From NCBI GenBank assembly GCA_003142475.1, contig PLMK01000080.1:1-32809 (forward strand): 32,809 bases of DNA. Direction: 5' to 3'. The notes under the pieces were generated by a model. That model saw only the letters and a list, made by a program, of their open reading frames with translations. It was not told the DNA's origin and did not search any database. Source of the DNA: Ignavibacteriota bacterium (lineage in GTDB: Bacteria; Bacteroidota; Ignavibacteria; UBA10030). Shown here one piece after another: positions 16,802 through 25,047 of the stretch. The position numbers and the translations under genes were made by a program. The first letter of the stretch is position 1; each line of letters starts with the position of its first letter.

Positions 16802-18634
16802 TTAGCACTTTCCCGCCCACATATTGGCTGCTGGCTTTTTCCCGGGCTTCAGAGGAGCAACGGGTTCGTCCGGAATGTTCGCCTCGGCGCTCAGATCGAT
16901 CGGCATCTTCGTTGTGGGACGTGCCTTGATGGTGCCCCACAGAAGATCTGCGGCAGCCCTGATGGAATCGGGCGAGCCGGAGAAGTTGCAGACCACTACG
17001 TCGGCTTCGCGGGTGACGCCTTTCCGGTACGGGAAGTTAGTCACAACGATCACGGTGTGTCCCGCCGCCTTCAACGCCTTAACTAGGCGCTGGTTATTGC
17101 CTTTCTTCTCGATACGGGCAAAGTAGTTCGTCATAACGACCAGATCCGCCTCTTTCGCCAGTTTTAGAGCTTCTTCCATATCCTCATCGGTGGCATGAAA
17201 GCCGGTATCATCTAAAATGAGGTTCATCGAGTGCTTAGCCATCTGCTCGCAGAACATGTGCGGATGACTGTACAGATCCTTACCCAGGAAGGAGTAGGGG
17301 ATGATCTGCTCGATGACCAAGATCCTCTTGTCCTTGGAGAGAGGCAGGAGTTTCTTGTCATCGCGCACTACTAGGAGAGCTTTCTCAGCTACTTCCCGAG
17401 AGAAGCCCTGGACTTCCTTGCTGTGGACGTTGATGTGGGTCTTTTCCGGATCCATTTTTCCGGCTTTCTCGAACAGACCTTGGTCGTACTTCATGCACAG
17501 GAGCCGCCGAACCGCATCGTTGAGTCGCTCTTCGGAAAGCTCGCCGCGCTCGACGGCGCCCTTGATCCCGAAGAAGCACTGCGAACGGGATTCATCGTCT
17601 GCCTTGAGGAGGATGGTGTCCACACCCGCCTTGATTGCCATGGCGCACGCCTTGGGAAGCGGCCACTGTTTCAGGATGGCAGCCATACCGATTGCGTCCG
17701 AAACGACGACGCCCTGGAATCCCATTTCCTTCCGCAAAAGATCGACGAGGATCTTCGAGGACAAGGTGGCCGGGAACTCCTTGTCGTAGGCCGGGAAGAT
17801 TGTGTGTGCCGTCATTAAAGCCTTAGCACCCGCATTAACACCCGCCTGGAACGTGACCAATTCGACTTCTTTCATACGCTTCAGGTCGCCCTTGCAGACA
17901 TCCAGCGTATCGTGCGCATCGGTCGCCGAATCGCCGCGGCCGGCAAAGTGCTTGATAGTTGCCACGATGCCCGCATCTTGATAACCGCGAACCGTCGCAT
18001 CCACGAACTTCGCGCATTTCTGGGGATCGTCGCCGAAGGAACGCACCCCGATTTCGGGGTTCAAGGGATTGATGTTGACATCGCAGACTGGATGGTAGAA
18101 CTGCGTGATGCCGATGAGTGCCATTTGCTTGCCGAGTGTGTTTGCTACCTTATAAGCGAGATCGAGATCGCCGATGGCGGTGATGCCCATGGGCGGAGGA
18201 AATTGGATGACATGGCCTGATGTATAGTCGTTCTTGAAATCGCCTTCCATATCGATGGTGATGTGTAAGGGGATTCCCGCGGGCCGCTTCAACGCGATTT
18301 GCTGCAGTTGGTTGAGCGCGGCGGTGAGCTCCTCGGGAGTCACGCATACACCGAAGCTGCGGTCGTCGAAGTAGGTGTGCGCGATATCGAACCAGTCTTT
18401 CGGTTTTTTGAAATTGGGATCAACTTGGGAACGCCCCCAATACAAGTTCTTGCAGGTCTCCAGTGCGTAGGGTTCCAGGCAAAGGCCGCCGGCATGCAAC
18501 CGGGTGATCTGTTCGAACCCCGAAGGCGTCAAGTAAGCGCCGCGCCATGTAAACGTGAGAACCTGACCGCATTTTTCCTCCAGGGTCATTTTCGCTAGCT
18601 TTGATGCAACAAATTTATCTCTTTCTGCTGACAT
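16802..18634 (-). CDS. GH3 glycosidase, NagZ-like (Asp-His dyad), cytoplasmic
   Basis: 610 residues. GAGGAG lies 7 bp before the ATG. The first domain is a GH3 TIM barrel (about 10-360): LHAGGLCL, IDMEGDF, IKHFAGRGDSATDAHDTLD and VVVSDAIGMAAI. D313 in VSDAIGM is the expected nucleophile. The D239-A-H241 pair sits where NagZ-type enzymes carry the Asp-His acid/base dyad. A second alpha/beta sandwich follows (about 390-590), shorter than in most beta-glucosidases. With this dyad the family gives exo-beta-N-acetylglucosaminidases and also some phosphorylases, so beta-glucosidase is not the default assumption. There is no signal peptide. It is first of three likely co-transcribed genes (GH3, GH116, PfkB), behind an operator-like palindrome at 18925-18938. 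Confidence 0.87.
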   Translation of the reverse strand: MSAERDKFVASKLAKMTLEEKCGQVLTFTWRGAYLTPSGFEQITRLHAGGLCLEPYALETCKNLYWGRSQVDPNFKKPKDWFDIAHTYFDDRSFGVCVTPEELTAALNQLQQIALKRPAGIPLHITIDMEGDFKNDYTSGHVIQFPPPMGITAIGDLDLAYKVANTLGKQMALIGITQFYHPVCDVNINPLNPEIGVRSFGDDPQKCAKFVDATVRGYQDAGIVATIKHFAGRGDSATDAHDTLDVCKGDLKRMKEVELVTFQAGVNAGAKALMTAHTIFPAYDKEFPATLSSKILVDLLRKEMGFQGVVVSDAIGMAAILKQWPLPKACAMAIKAGVDTILLKADDESRSQCFFGIKGAVERGELSEERLNDAVRRLLCMKYDQGLFEKAGKMDPEKTHINVHSKEVQGFSREVAEKALLVVRDDKKLLPLSKDKRILVIEQIIPYSFLGKDLYSHPHMFCEQMAKHSMNLILDDTGFHATDEDMEEALKLAKEADLVVMTNYFARIEKKGNNQRLVKALKAAGHTVIVVTNFPYRKGVTREADVVVCNFSGSPDSIRAAADLLWGTIKARPTTKMPIDLSAEANIPDEPVAPLKPGKKPAANMWAGKC

Positions 18635-18911
18635 TGCTTATCTCCTCGAGAATTATATATGTTTTGGGTTGTCTATACCAATTATTGTGACGAATTACAA
18701 GAACACGTTGAACAGGCTCAATCCGACTGAGGGCACGTTCGATTTATCCGGTTATCAAATGCAGTAATGGAAGAAATTTAATGATGAGAAATTAATATCA
18801 GCATCTTGCTTTTCTTCATTTATTAAAATAATACACTTATCCTTCTCATACCTCAGATTCAAGGGGTAATGAATTTTTGGGGAACTAAAATTTAATTCAA
18901 TTATTCTGATT

Positions 18912-18931
18912 GGTTCAATTATGATTGAACC
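18912..18931. promoter_or_regulatory. Inverted repeat overlapping operator copy 2
   Basis: GGTTCAAT (18912-18919) and ATTGAACC (18924-18931) form a perfect inverted repeat with a 4-bp spacer. The right arm is also the left half of the operator-like palindrome at 18925-18938. The same half-site (TTGAACC / GGTTCAA) therefore occurs three times in 27 bp, which suggests cooperative binding. Confidence 0.5.
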
Positions 18932-18938
18932 GATTCAA
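18925..18938. promoter_or_regulatory. LacI-type operator-like near-palindrome, copy 2
   Basis: TTGAACCGATTCAA, identical to the site at 12814-12827 and in the same orientation, lies 291 bp upstream of the GH3 start. Both copies are followed on the plus strand by a similar A/T-rich AATAAT run. It probably controls the GH3-GH116-PfkB genes. The cognate regulator is not in the window. Confidence 0.58.
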
Positions 18939-19013
18939 AATAATAGGTAAGATCTACAAAAGCAAGTTAAAAAAATACTTATTCCTTCGCGAGCACATCG
19001 ATGAAGGAAGAAC

Positions 19014-21644
19014 TCATATCGAAAACCAGTAGCTGAGTTTCAGCAGAAAGAGATTGGTGGGAGAGACATTTTGCAGGTTGCGTATTGCGGCATCAACCGA
19101 ATCATTACCAGGTTGATCGTATGCCGTTCGTTCGTGCGATCAAACCAAATAAAGCTGTGAACCAGGCAAATACTCCCAGCGGAAAACCAGATTTGACCGA
19201 AACTGGCCAAAGGCGAAATCAGGATTCGCAAACGAATATTCTAGACCATGGTCATCGAGCACTTCATATGTATTACCTTTCTGTATTAGATTGAGTATAA
19301 AGAATCTATCACTATAATCGGCAGCTCTTGGATTGCTCGCAGTTTTAAATAGAGAGTATCTACCCACGGAAGTAAACGGACTTCCATAATATTGCAGGGA
19401 CAATTCCGGCGTGAGATTGTAGTCTATTCTAAATGTTGCGCCTAATGAATGTTGTGCGATGTGTGCGAGGATATATCGTTGATTATTGTTATCGGACCGA
19501 GTATCAACGTATTGGAGATTGTCGACATTTGAAGAATAATTAACGCTAACGGCTACTCTTAGTATTGTAAGAGGCATGACCGACAATCCCGGCTGCACAT
19601 ATGAGTAGTGGTTACTCGGATTGGCAGAGGCACTAACATTGTATGTGCATTCGAAAAAAATTCTTTCGGAAGGATCTGTCCGGACGTAATGACTCATAAA
19701 CCATGTTCGCGGTACCAGCATCGCGTATCCTCCACGCAAGAGACGGATGTCAAGAGCTTCAGGTGTATAACTCAGGGATGTAGTAAGTGCCCACTTGTTT
19801 AGAAACTCGAGATAGATGTTCGTGCTGAAAACTATCGACAAGTACCGAATGCCAAAATCCCAATTGTTGATTTCGTTAAGTCCGACCGAGTAAGTCCTGA
19901 ATATCGAAACTGGCTGGTTCACAAAATAGGAGATGGAATTGCTAAGCTTAATAATATCAGCCGTTTGCATAAACCCGAGATCATTGAGATCGAGGCCGGG
20001 CGAACGCCAGTTTAATTCTGTGGAATAATGCCAGAACCCTTTACTGCCTTTTCCTATCTTGAGCTGTCCCCCGTAACCACTGAGTTGTGTACGTGTACTA
20101 TCAAACTGAACGTAGTCTAGGTCGGGTCGTTGGTAGTAACGTGCAGAGGCATTTTGAAGACCACTGATCGCTTCGGTGCTACCTGAGATCGTGCTCCCGA
20201 TGAGGTTTGCGTTTACATAGAACTCTTTATCATTCCATTGATGCAGCAAATCAAACCCGCCAGTGTATGCATCGCGATTGATAAAATGGAGATGTGAATC
20301 GTTAATGAAGCAATTGGTCGCAGTAACGATCCCTCCCAAAACAGTATTTCCTTCCTCAAAATCTTGCTGAAGACGTGCGATTGAATAGCTGGTTAATGGT
20401 TCAACAGTAACTTCCCTTTGAGTAGTTGCACTTTGCAGTATCGCCTGTTCCCTGTTGGTGATGTTCTGGAGCACGCCGACTGCGAGCCCGTTTGATGTTT
20501 TACCGCTGACTTTCAGGGCACTGAGGATAGTAATATTATCTGGAAACTTCATGTACGCATCTTCACTTACGATGGGAGTATACGTAGGAGCGTGTCCAAT
20601 GCGACGGCTGTAGAACATGTTAGTGTTGTCGAAATCGAAACTGAAAATGTTTTTTCCTTTCAGGAAGAAGGGCCGTTTTTCTTCGTAGAAAGTCTCAAAT
20701 GCCGTAAGATTCATCACCGAAGGATCTGATTCTACCTGACCAAAATCGGGATTAACGGTAACATCAGCTGTGAAGTTGCTTGAGAGACCAATCTTAGCAT
20801 CGAGGCCAACATTTCCCAGCCAGCTTAGACCTTTGTCAGTGAAGGGATTATCGGGCTCTGTCTTGAATGTCTTCAATTTTCCGAGTGTGTAAGGCATAAT
20901 TTCGATGCTTTGGGATTTCGGCAAATCCTGAATACCATGGATTTCGCCGAAGAGATAGAGAATCCCCGGTCCCTCGGAAGATTGCGGTTCCCAATCGTTT
21001 TCTTCCTGCAAGCGATCGATCCAGCGCTAGCAATGCATTCCCCATATCTGTTCATTGTCGCCGCTGTAGCGAAGTTGGCTCAGAGGAATCTAGAACTCAA
21101 CGGTCCAGGCAGAGTCCTCTATGCCGGTCTTCGCGTACCAAACAGCATTCCAGTTTACATCGGTGATAGATGGATTGGTGAGAATCAGATCAATCTTTTG
21201 TCCTACTGCCGTAACATCAAACTCAAACCCAGTCCTATGATCATGATAGCTGTCGAAATTCACGCCTAGGACGTCACCGTTAAACTCATCACGCCTGCCC
21301 CCTTTACAAATAATTTTTTCAGGTTCACTGTCAAAGGCCCGAAAGGCAACATAGATATTCTTGTCATCATACAGGATTTTGAATTGCGTTGGTTGAGAAG
21401 GTCTTGCTCCTTTCCTGGGAATCCATTGTGTGAAATCGCCTGTCCACTCACCGGTTTTCCAGCATTGATCATTTAGGATTCCATCGATTATGGGTTTTTC
21501 GCCTATAAGACGAACTGCGTTATAGATTCTCGGAGATCTCTTAGACAGCGTGCGTGTTGTATCGTCCTTTTCTATGTAACCAAAGGCAAATATATTAGTG
21601 CTAACGAAGAAATTGACGATTATTAAAACTAATGAACATTTCAA
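19014..21644 (-). pseudogene. DUF5916 / CBM9-like outer-membrane protein gene with three in-frame stop codons
   Basis: One continuous frame of 877 codons runs from a TTG start (21644) to a natural-looking end, LKLSYWFSI-stop at 19014. It is interrupted at three codons: TAG at 21090-21092 (WTVEF-stop-IPLSQLRY), TAG at 21027-21029 (WGMHC-stop-RWIDR) and TGA at 19140-19142 (GSQLYLV-stop-SHERT). Sequence on both sides of each stop fits the family, and no frameshift is needed. Order: signal peptide (KCSLVLIIVNFFVSTNIFA), CBM9/DOMON-like domain (about 40-185, with IDGILNDQCWKTG), then a long beta-barrel DUF5916 region (WLGNVGLDAKIGLSSNFTADVTVNPDFGQVE, FYEEKRPFFLKG). No ATG lies in frame near the front and no good ribosome binding site is visible. 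It is most simply a recently inactivated gene. Stop-codon readthrough or sequence error are alternatives. Confidence 0.85.
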
Positions 21645-21772
21645 GATTATACATTCAATGAATTGTTTTATTATGCTATTTTATAATATATTTGCTGAGA
21701 GGCTCTAGTTGATCCACTATGTACGAAACGACGAGACACATATTTGGTTTATTGCAAAATAGTGGACAGACT

Positions 21773-23740
21773 TCATCGCGTAGAGATACACAACAAAAAA
21801 CCATCTTGAGATTTCATGGTAACTTTGAGAGACCGTGTTATATCAATATTGTGAATATTAAATGAGCGATCATTCAACTCGCTAGTAAAGAGAAGGCTCT
21901 TGATTGGATTTTCAATAAAACTCATATTTACTTCTAAAGTCTTTTCAATCGATTCACCATTAATACCTGCCACATACCACACTTTATCTTTTCTTCTAGC
22001 GATAACTATATATTTCCCCGGATATCCATCGATAAATTTCGTTTCATCCCACGCCACAGGTACATCTTTCATGATTTTTTTAACTTCGGCAGGAACCTTC
22101 GCCATTCCTTCCGGCACTTCGGCAAAATGTTGAATACCAGACCAGAAGAGCACTGATAATGCCAATTCAAAACTATTTGTTGTTTTTCTACGAATATTAG
22201 GTATTTCACTAAAGCAAACAGGTGTAAAATCCATTGGATCGAATAGATTACGTGTAAACGGAATTACCGCGCAATGTGCGGCTTCTTTATCGGCATTTGT
22301 TTGCTCGAATGTTATAAATTCAAATCCCTTAATCGCTTCCATCGAAACAAGGTTTGGATATGTACGCTGCCACCCTCTAGGTATTGTAGAACCATGACAA
22401 TTCACCATTAATCCGTACCGCGCCGCATCTTCAATAATATCTTGGTAATACGTCATAACAGATTGTCCGTCGCCGCCGAAGAAATCGACTTTAATTCCTG
22501 ATACACCTAATTGTTTTAGTTTCTTGAATTCGGTTTCGCGAAGTTCTTTTGTAAGCAATTTGTTCCGAGGAGAGTATGGTGTTGTATTCCAATCGCCCGC
22601 TGAATTATACCATACTGTAATACCGACTCCCTTTGATTTGGCATATGAGCATAGTTCGCCAAGCTTCTCGTACCCAATTTTTCTGTCCCAGTCCGCATCG
22701 ACAAGGCAATATTCCCATGTCATATCTGCCGCGTAGTCGATAAATCGCTTTTGCACTGGAAATATCGTTGAATCATCTTTGAAAAGAACCCAACTCCACG
22801 TTGACCTCCCCGGTTTGATATATGAAATATCAGAAATTGTTGGCGGTTGTGCTAAATCGGTGCCAAGTGTGGATTCGACAAGCGTTCCGAGATTATCACA
22901 TAAGGTAATGATACGCCACGGTGAATACCAAGGAAGCTGTGATTCAGGATTGAGAGCTCCGTTAAAGATTACTTCAGCTTTTTGAGGAAATCCAATTTTG
23001 AATCCTGTGCTCAGACTATCGTGAAGCAACCTGCAACCACAATAATTTCGGTCTGGAGCTGTTTCGGTTAGTGCAATCCAATAATGTCCCGAATTAAATA
23101 ATGCTGGAAACACCCAGCCTGGTTTGTTCGTAGGCAAATTTTTTATGTTGATCTCGTGATAATAATGTTCTTCGTACGATGGATTAGTTCTGTTCCAACC
23201 CGATTTTGCTTCAGCAATCGGCTGAATCCATGCACGCGTGCTATCATTGAAATTGAAATACGTCATTTCATCCGTAATTAATTTTAGACCATCCGATTTA
23301 CCGGGAAAGAAGTATCTCAACGCAACACCATCATTCGATACCTGGAATATAATATCAAGCTCTTTGTCCTCACTATTTTTAAGATGATACACTTTCTTAT
23401 GAACACGATAAAGACAATTTTTCTTTTTCCCGTACAAGAGCGTGTACTGATCTTCAATTTTTTCTACAGATGAAGCTGATACCAGCCGTAGGTTTTTAGA
23501 AAAGTCCGCATCTTCTCTCATCAATCCTAACCGGTTATTTTTTATAACGGGGAGGCCATTATAGAGAACGGTAAATTCAGGCGTTCCATTAGCGGCCATT
23601 TTGAAGTCAGCATAAATAATGCCATTGGGACTCGCAACACGGTTTTGATTTTCACCATAAGAATTTTCTGCTAAAAGAAGTAAAAGGATCACCGCGAACC
23701 GACTATAATATTTCACTATTTTTCTATTAATCATTTTCAT
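21773..23740 (-). CDS. GH97 glycoside hydrolase (retaining alpha-galactosidase-like subtype)
   Basis: 655 residues from the ATG at 23740, chosen because AAAGGT (23748-23753) lies 7 bp upstream and a signal peptide follows (NRKIVKYYSRFAVILLLLLAENSYG). The upstream extension to 23818 has neither. The GH97 N-terminal beta-sandwich (VASPNGIIYADF..., GVALRYFFPG) is followed by the TIM barrel: STWSWVLFKDD, YCLVDADWD, GVGITVWYNS, GIKVDFFGGDGQ and IPFTRNLFDPMDFTP. Asp419 in KVDFF occupies the nucleophile position of the retaining alpha-galactosidase branch, whereas SusB-type inverting alpha-glucosidases use Glu residues. Glu468 in SMEAIKG is a candidate acid/base. It is exported, probably periplasmic. 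Here it would remove alpha-linked side residues from the polysaccharide. The precise sugar is inferred only. Confidence 0.9.
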   Translation of the reverse strand: MKMINRKIVKYYSRFAVILLLLLAENSYGENQNRVASPNGIIYADFKMAANGTPEFTVLYNGLPVIKNNRLGLMREDADFSKNLRLVSASSVEKIEDQYTLLYGKKKNCLYRVHKKVYHLKNSEDKELDIIFQVSNDGVALRYFFPGKSDGLKLITDEMTYFNFNDSTRAWIQPIAEAKSGWNRTNPSYEEHYYHEINIKNLPTNKPGWVFPALFNSGHYWIALTETAPDRNYCGCRLLHDSLSTGFKIGFPQKAEVIFNGALNPESQLPWYSPWRIITLCDNLGTLVESTLGTDLAQPPTISDISYIKPGRSTWSWVLFKDDSTIFPVQKRFIDYAADMTWEYCLVDADWDRKIGYEKLGELCSYAKSKGVGITVWYNSAGDWNTTPYSPRNKLLTKELRETEFKKLKQLGVSGIKVDFFGGDGQSVMTYYQDIIEDAARYGLMVNCHGSTIPRGWQRTYPNLVSMEAIKGFEFITFEQTNADKEAAHCAVIPFTRNLFDPMDFTPVCFSEIPNIRRKTTNSFELALSVLFWSGIQHFAEVPEGMAKVPAEVKKIMKDVPVAWDETKFIDGYPGKYIVIARRKDKVWYVAGINGESIEKTLEVNMSFIENPIKSLLFTSELNDRSFNIHNIDITRSLKVTMKSQDGFLLCISTR

Positions 23741-23843
23741 TATTGATACCTTTATGAATACATGATTCAAGTTGACGATTATTCCAACAGGATGACTTAC
23801 GCAAAAATCATCTAACAAGACCGGATTGGTTCGGCTATAGGAT

Positions 23844-24986
23844 TTATTTTATTTTCTTTGCAAAGAATCCACTATTATACTGTTCAGTTTGAAATCCAGT
23901 TACCTTTCCAGTGTCATCCTTTTGAAAATGGATAATTAAATATGCGCCCATGATGTAAAAATCTTTCTCCGTTTCAGCATAGATTGTCATCTTCGGACTA
24001 CCGGGAGCAATTCCAACAAGCTGACTGCCTTCTCGTTCTAACTTTACATGCAATTGCGGATTGATCTCGTATTCGCCGACATACCGTTCCAATATTTCTT
24101 GATCGACTTTTATGGAAGGACGTTTAAACACTTGCTGCAATCCCCTGTTATATCCTTCTGGCTTTGTTCCTGCATGACCGGATCCCTTAACTATTTGAGT
24201 TTCTAATTCCAGACCTTTTATTCTGCAATCTCGTATTGATGCTGCCAATTTTTCAAAACCAGGAACATCTTCATATTCTCCTATATATGTATATACTTTT
24301 ACAGGGTGCGATAAATTTATTTTTGAGAATTTCTCAATATGCTTGAGTAAAGAGGCTTTATCCCATGACAAGGCAGGGCTACCGGGGATATACTGGTTGA
24401 ATAATTCAGTTTCAGTAAAGAGAGCATAGAGTGTAAACAATCCGCCGAATGAATGTCCGGCCAATGTACGATTGTTTTTATTCGTTCGGTATTTTGAATC
24501 AATAAAGGGAATTGCTTCTTTTTTAATGAACGAGAGAAATTTTTCAGCATTCCCGAATTGAGTCGGCTGACCGTTATCTGTCGGCGTCAGATCAAAAGCA
24601 CGTCGTGCATCGTAGTTAGGATTTTCACCGCCCCAGGTGATACCGACAATGATAGTACTCGGCATAAATCCATCATAATATTGATCTCCATAAATTGCAG
24701 TAATCAATGGAAAATCCCACTGGCTATCCAGCAGATAAACAACCGGAAAAGTCTTACTCGTATCACTGTAATGCTGCGGTAATTGTATGTGTAAAACATA
24801 TTCCTGACCTGTGATAGAAGAATTGATTTTTAAAACCTGAGAACCGGCAATTTCAAACTGATGGGGTTGGACAGAGGAAATATCTTTTGCCTGGCCAAAG
24901 CTTTGAATTGATATAAAGAAAAGTAATGAAATTAAAATGAAAATCTTGCCAAAAAGGTTGGCATGGATTATTTTTAAAGCGTTCAT
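23844..24986 (-). CDS. Secreted alpha/beta-hydrolase esterase (IroE/Fes, CE1-like) with DUF3471-like C-terminus
   Basis: 380 residues from the ATG at 24986, with AAAGGA (24994-24999) 7 bp upstream. A TTG six codons earlier is less likely. The signal peptide is NLFGKIFILISLLFFISIQSFG. The esterase core has FPVVYLLDSQWDF, IIVGITWGGENPNYDARRAFDLTP and the nucleophile elbow GHSFGG with Ser179. The acidic residue is probably in GEYEDVPG (about 237-240), and His271 (GSGHAG) completes the triad. About 100 C-terminal residues (LERYVGEYEINPQLHVKLEREG...) resemble DUF3471. Members of this superfamily cleave siderophore, acetyl or feruloyl esters. In a xylan-like locus a carbohydrate esterase is the natural guess. 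It follows the UroD-like gene by 61 bp and precedes GH97. Confidence 0.85.
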   Translation of the reverse strand: MNALKIIHANLFGKIFILISLLFFISIQSFGQAKDISSVQPHQFEIAGSQVLKINSSITGQEYVLHIQLPQHYSDTSKTFPVVYLLDSQWDFPLITAIYGDQYYDGFMPSTIIVGITWGGENPNYDARRAFDLTPTDNGQPTQFGNAEKFLSFIKKEAIPFIDSKYRTNKNNRTLAGHSFGGLFTLYALFTETELFNQYIPGSPALSWDKASLLKHIEKFSKINLSHPVKVYTYIGEYEDVPGFEKLAASIRDCRIKGLELETQIVKGSGHAGTKPEGYNRGLQQVFKRPSIKVDQEILERYVGEYEINPQLHVKLEREGSQLVGIAPGSPKMTIYAETEKDFYIMGAYLIIHFQKDDTGKVTGFQTEQYNSGFFAKKIK

Positions 24987-25047
24987 AAAGATTTCCTTTC
25001 TCAAAGAAAATAAACCTAGTAAAAACTTGTTATTTCATTTTAGGAAC

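Larger units (their letters stand above)
18635..19013. other. Regulatory spacer upstream of GH3
   Basis: This 379-bp gap carries the GAGGAG site of GH3 (around 18641-18647) and the operator-like palindromes at 18912-18938. A plus-strand scrap at about 18680-18770 reads NTLNRLNPTEGTFDLSGY before a stop. It faintly recalls a sensor-propeller repeat but is too short to call. No other gene is visible. Confidence 0.5.

Noticed and set aside
21090-21644. Treating the 184-codon CBM9-like piece and the 19140-21011 piece as two separate genes
   Set aside because: Both pieces and the sequence after the TGA at 19140 are in one reading frame and continue the same family protein. They are one interrupted gene.
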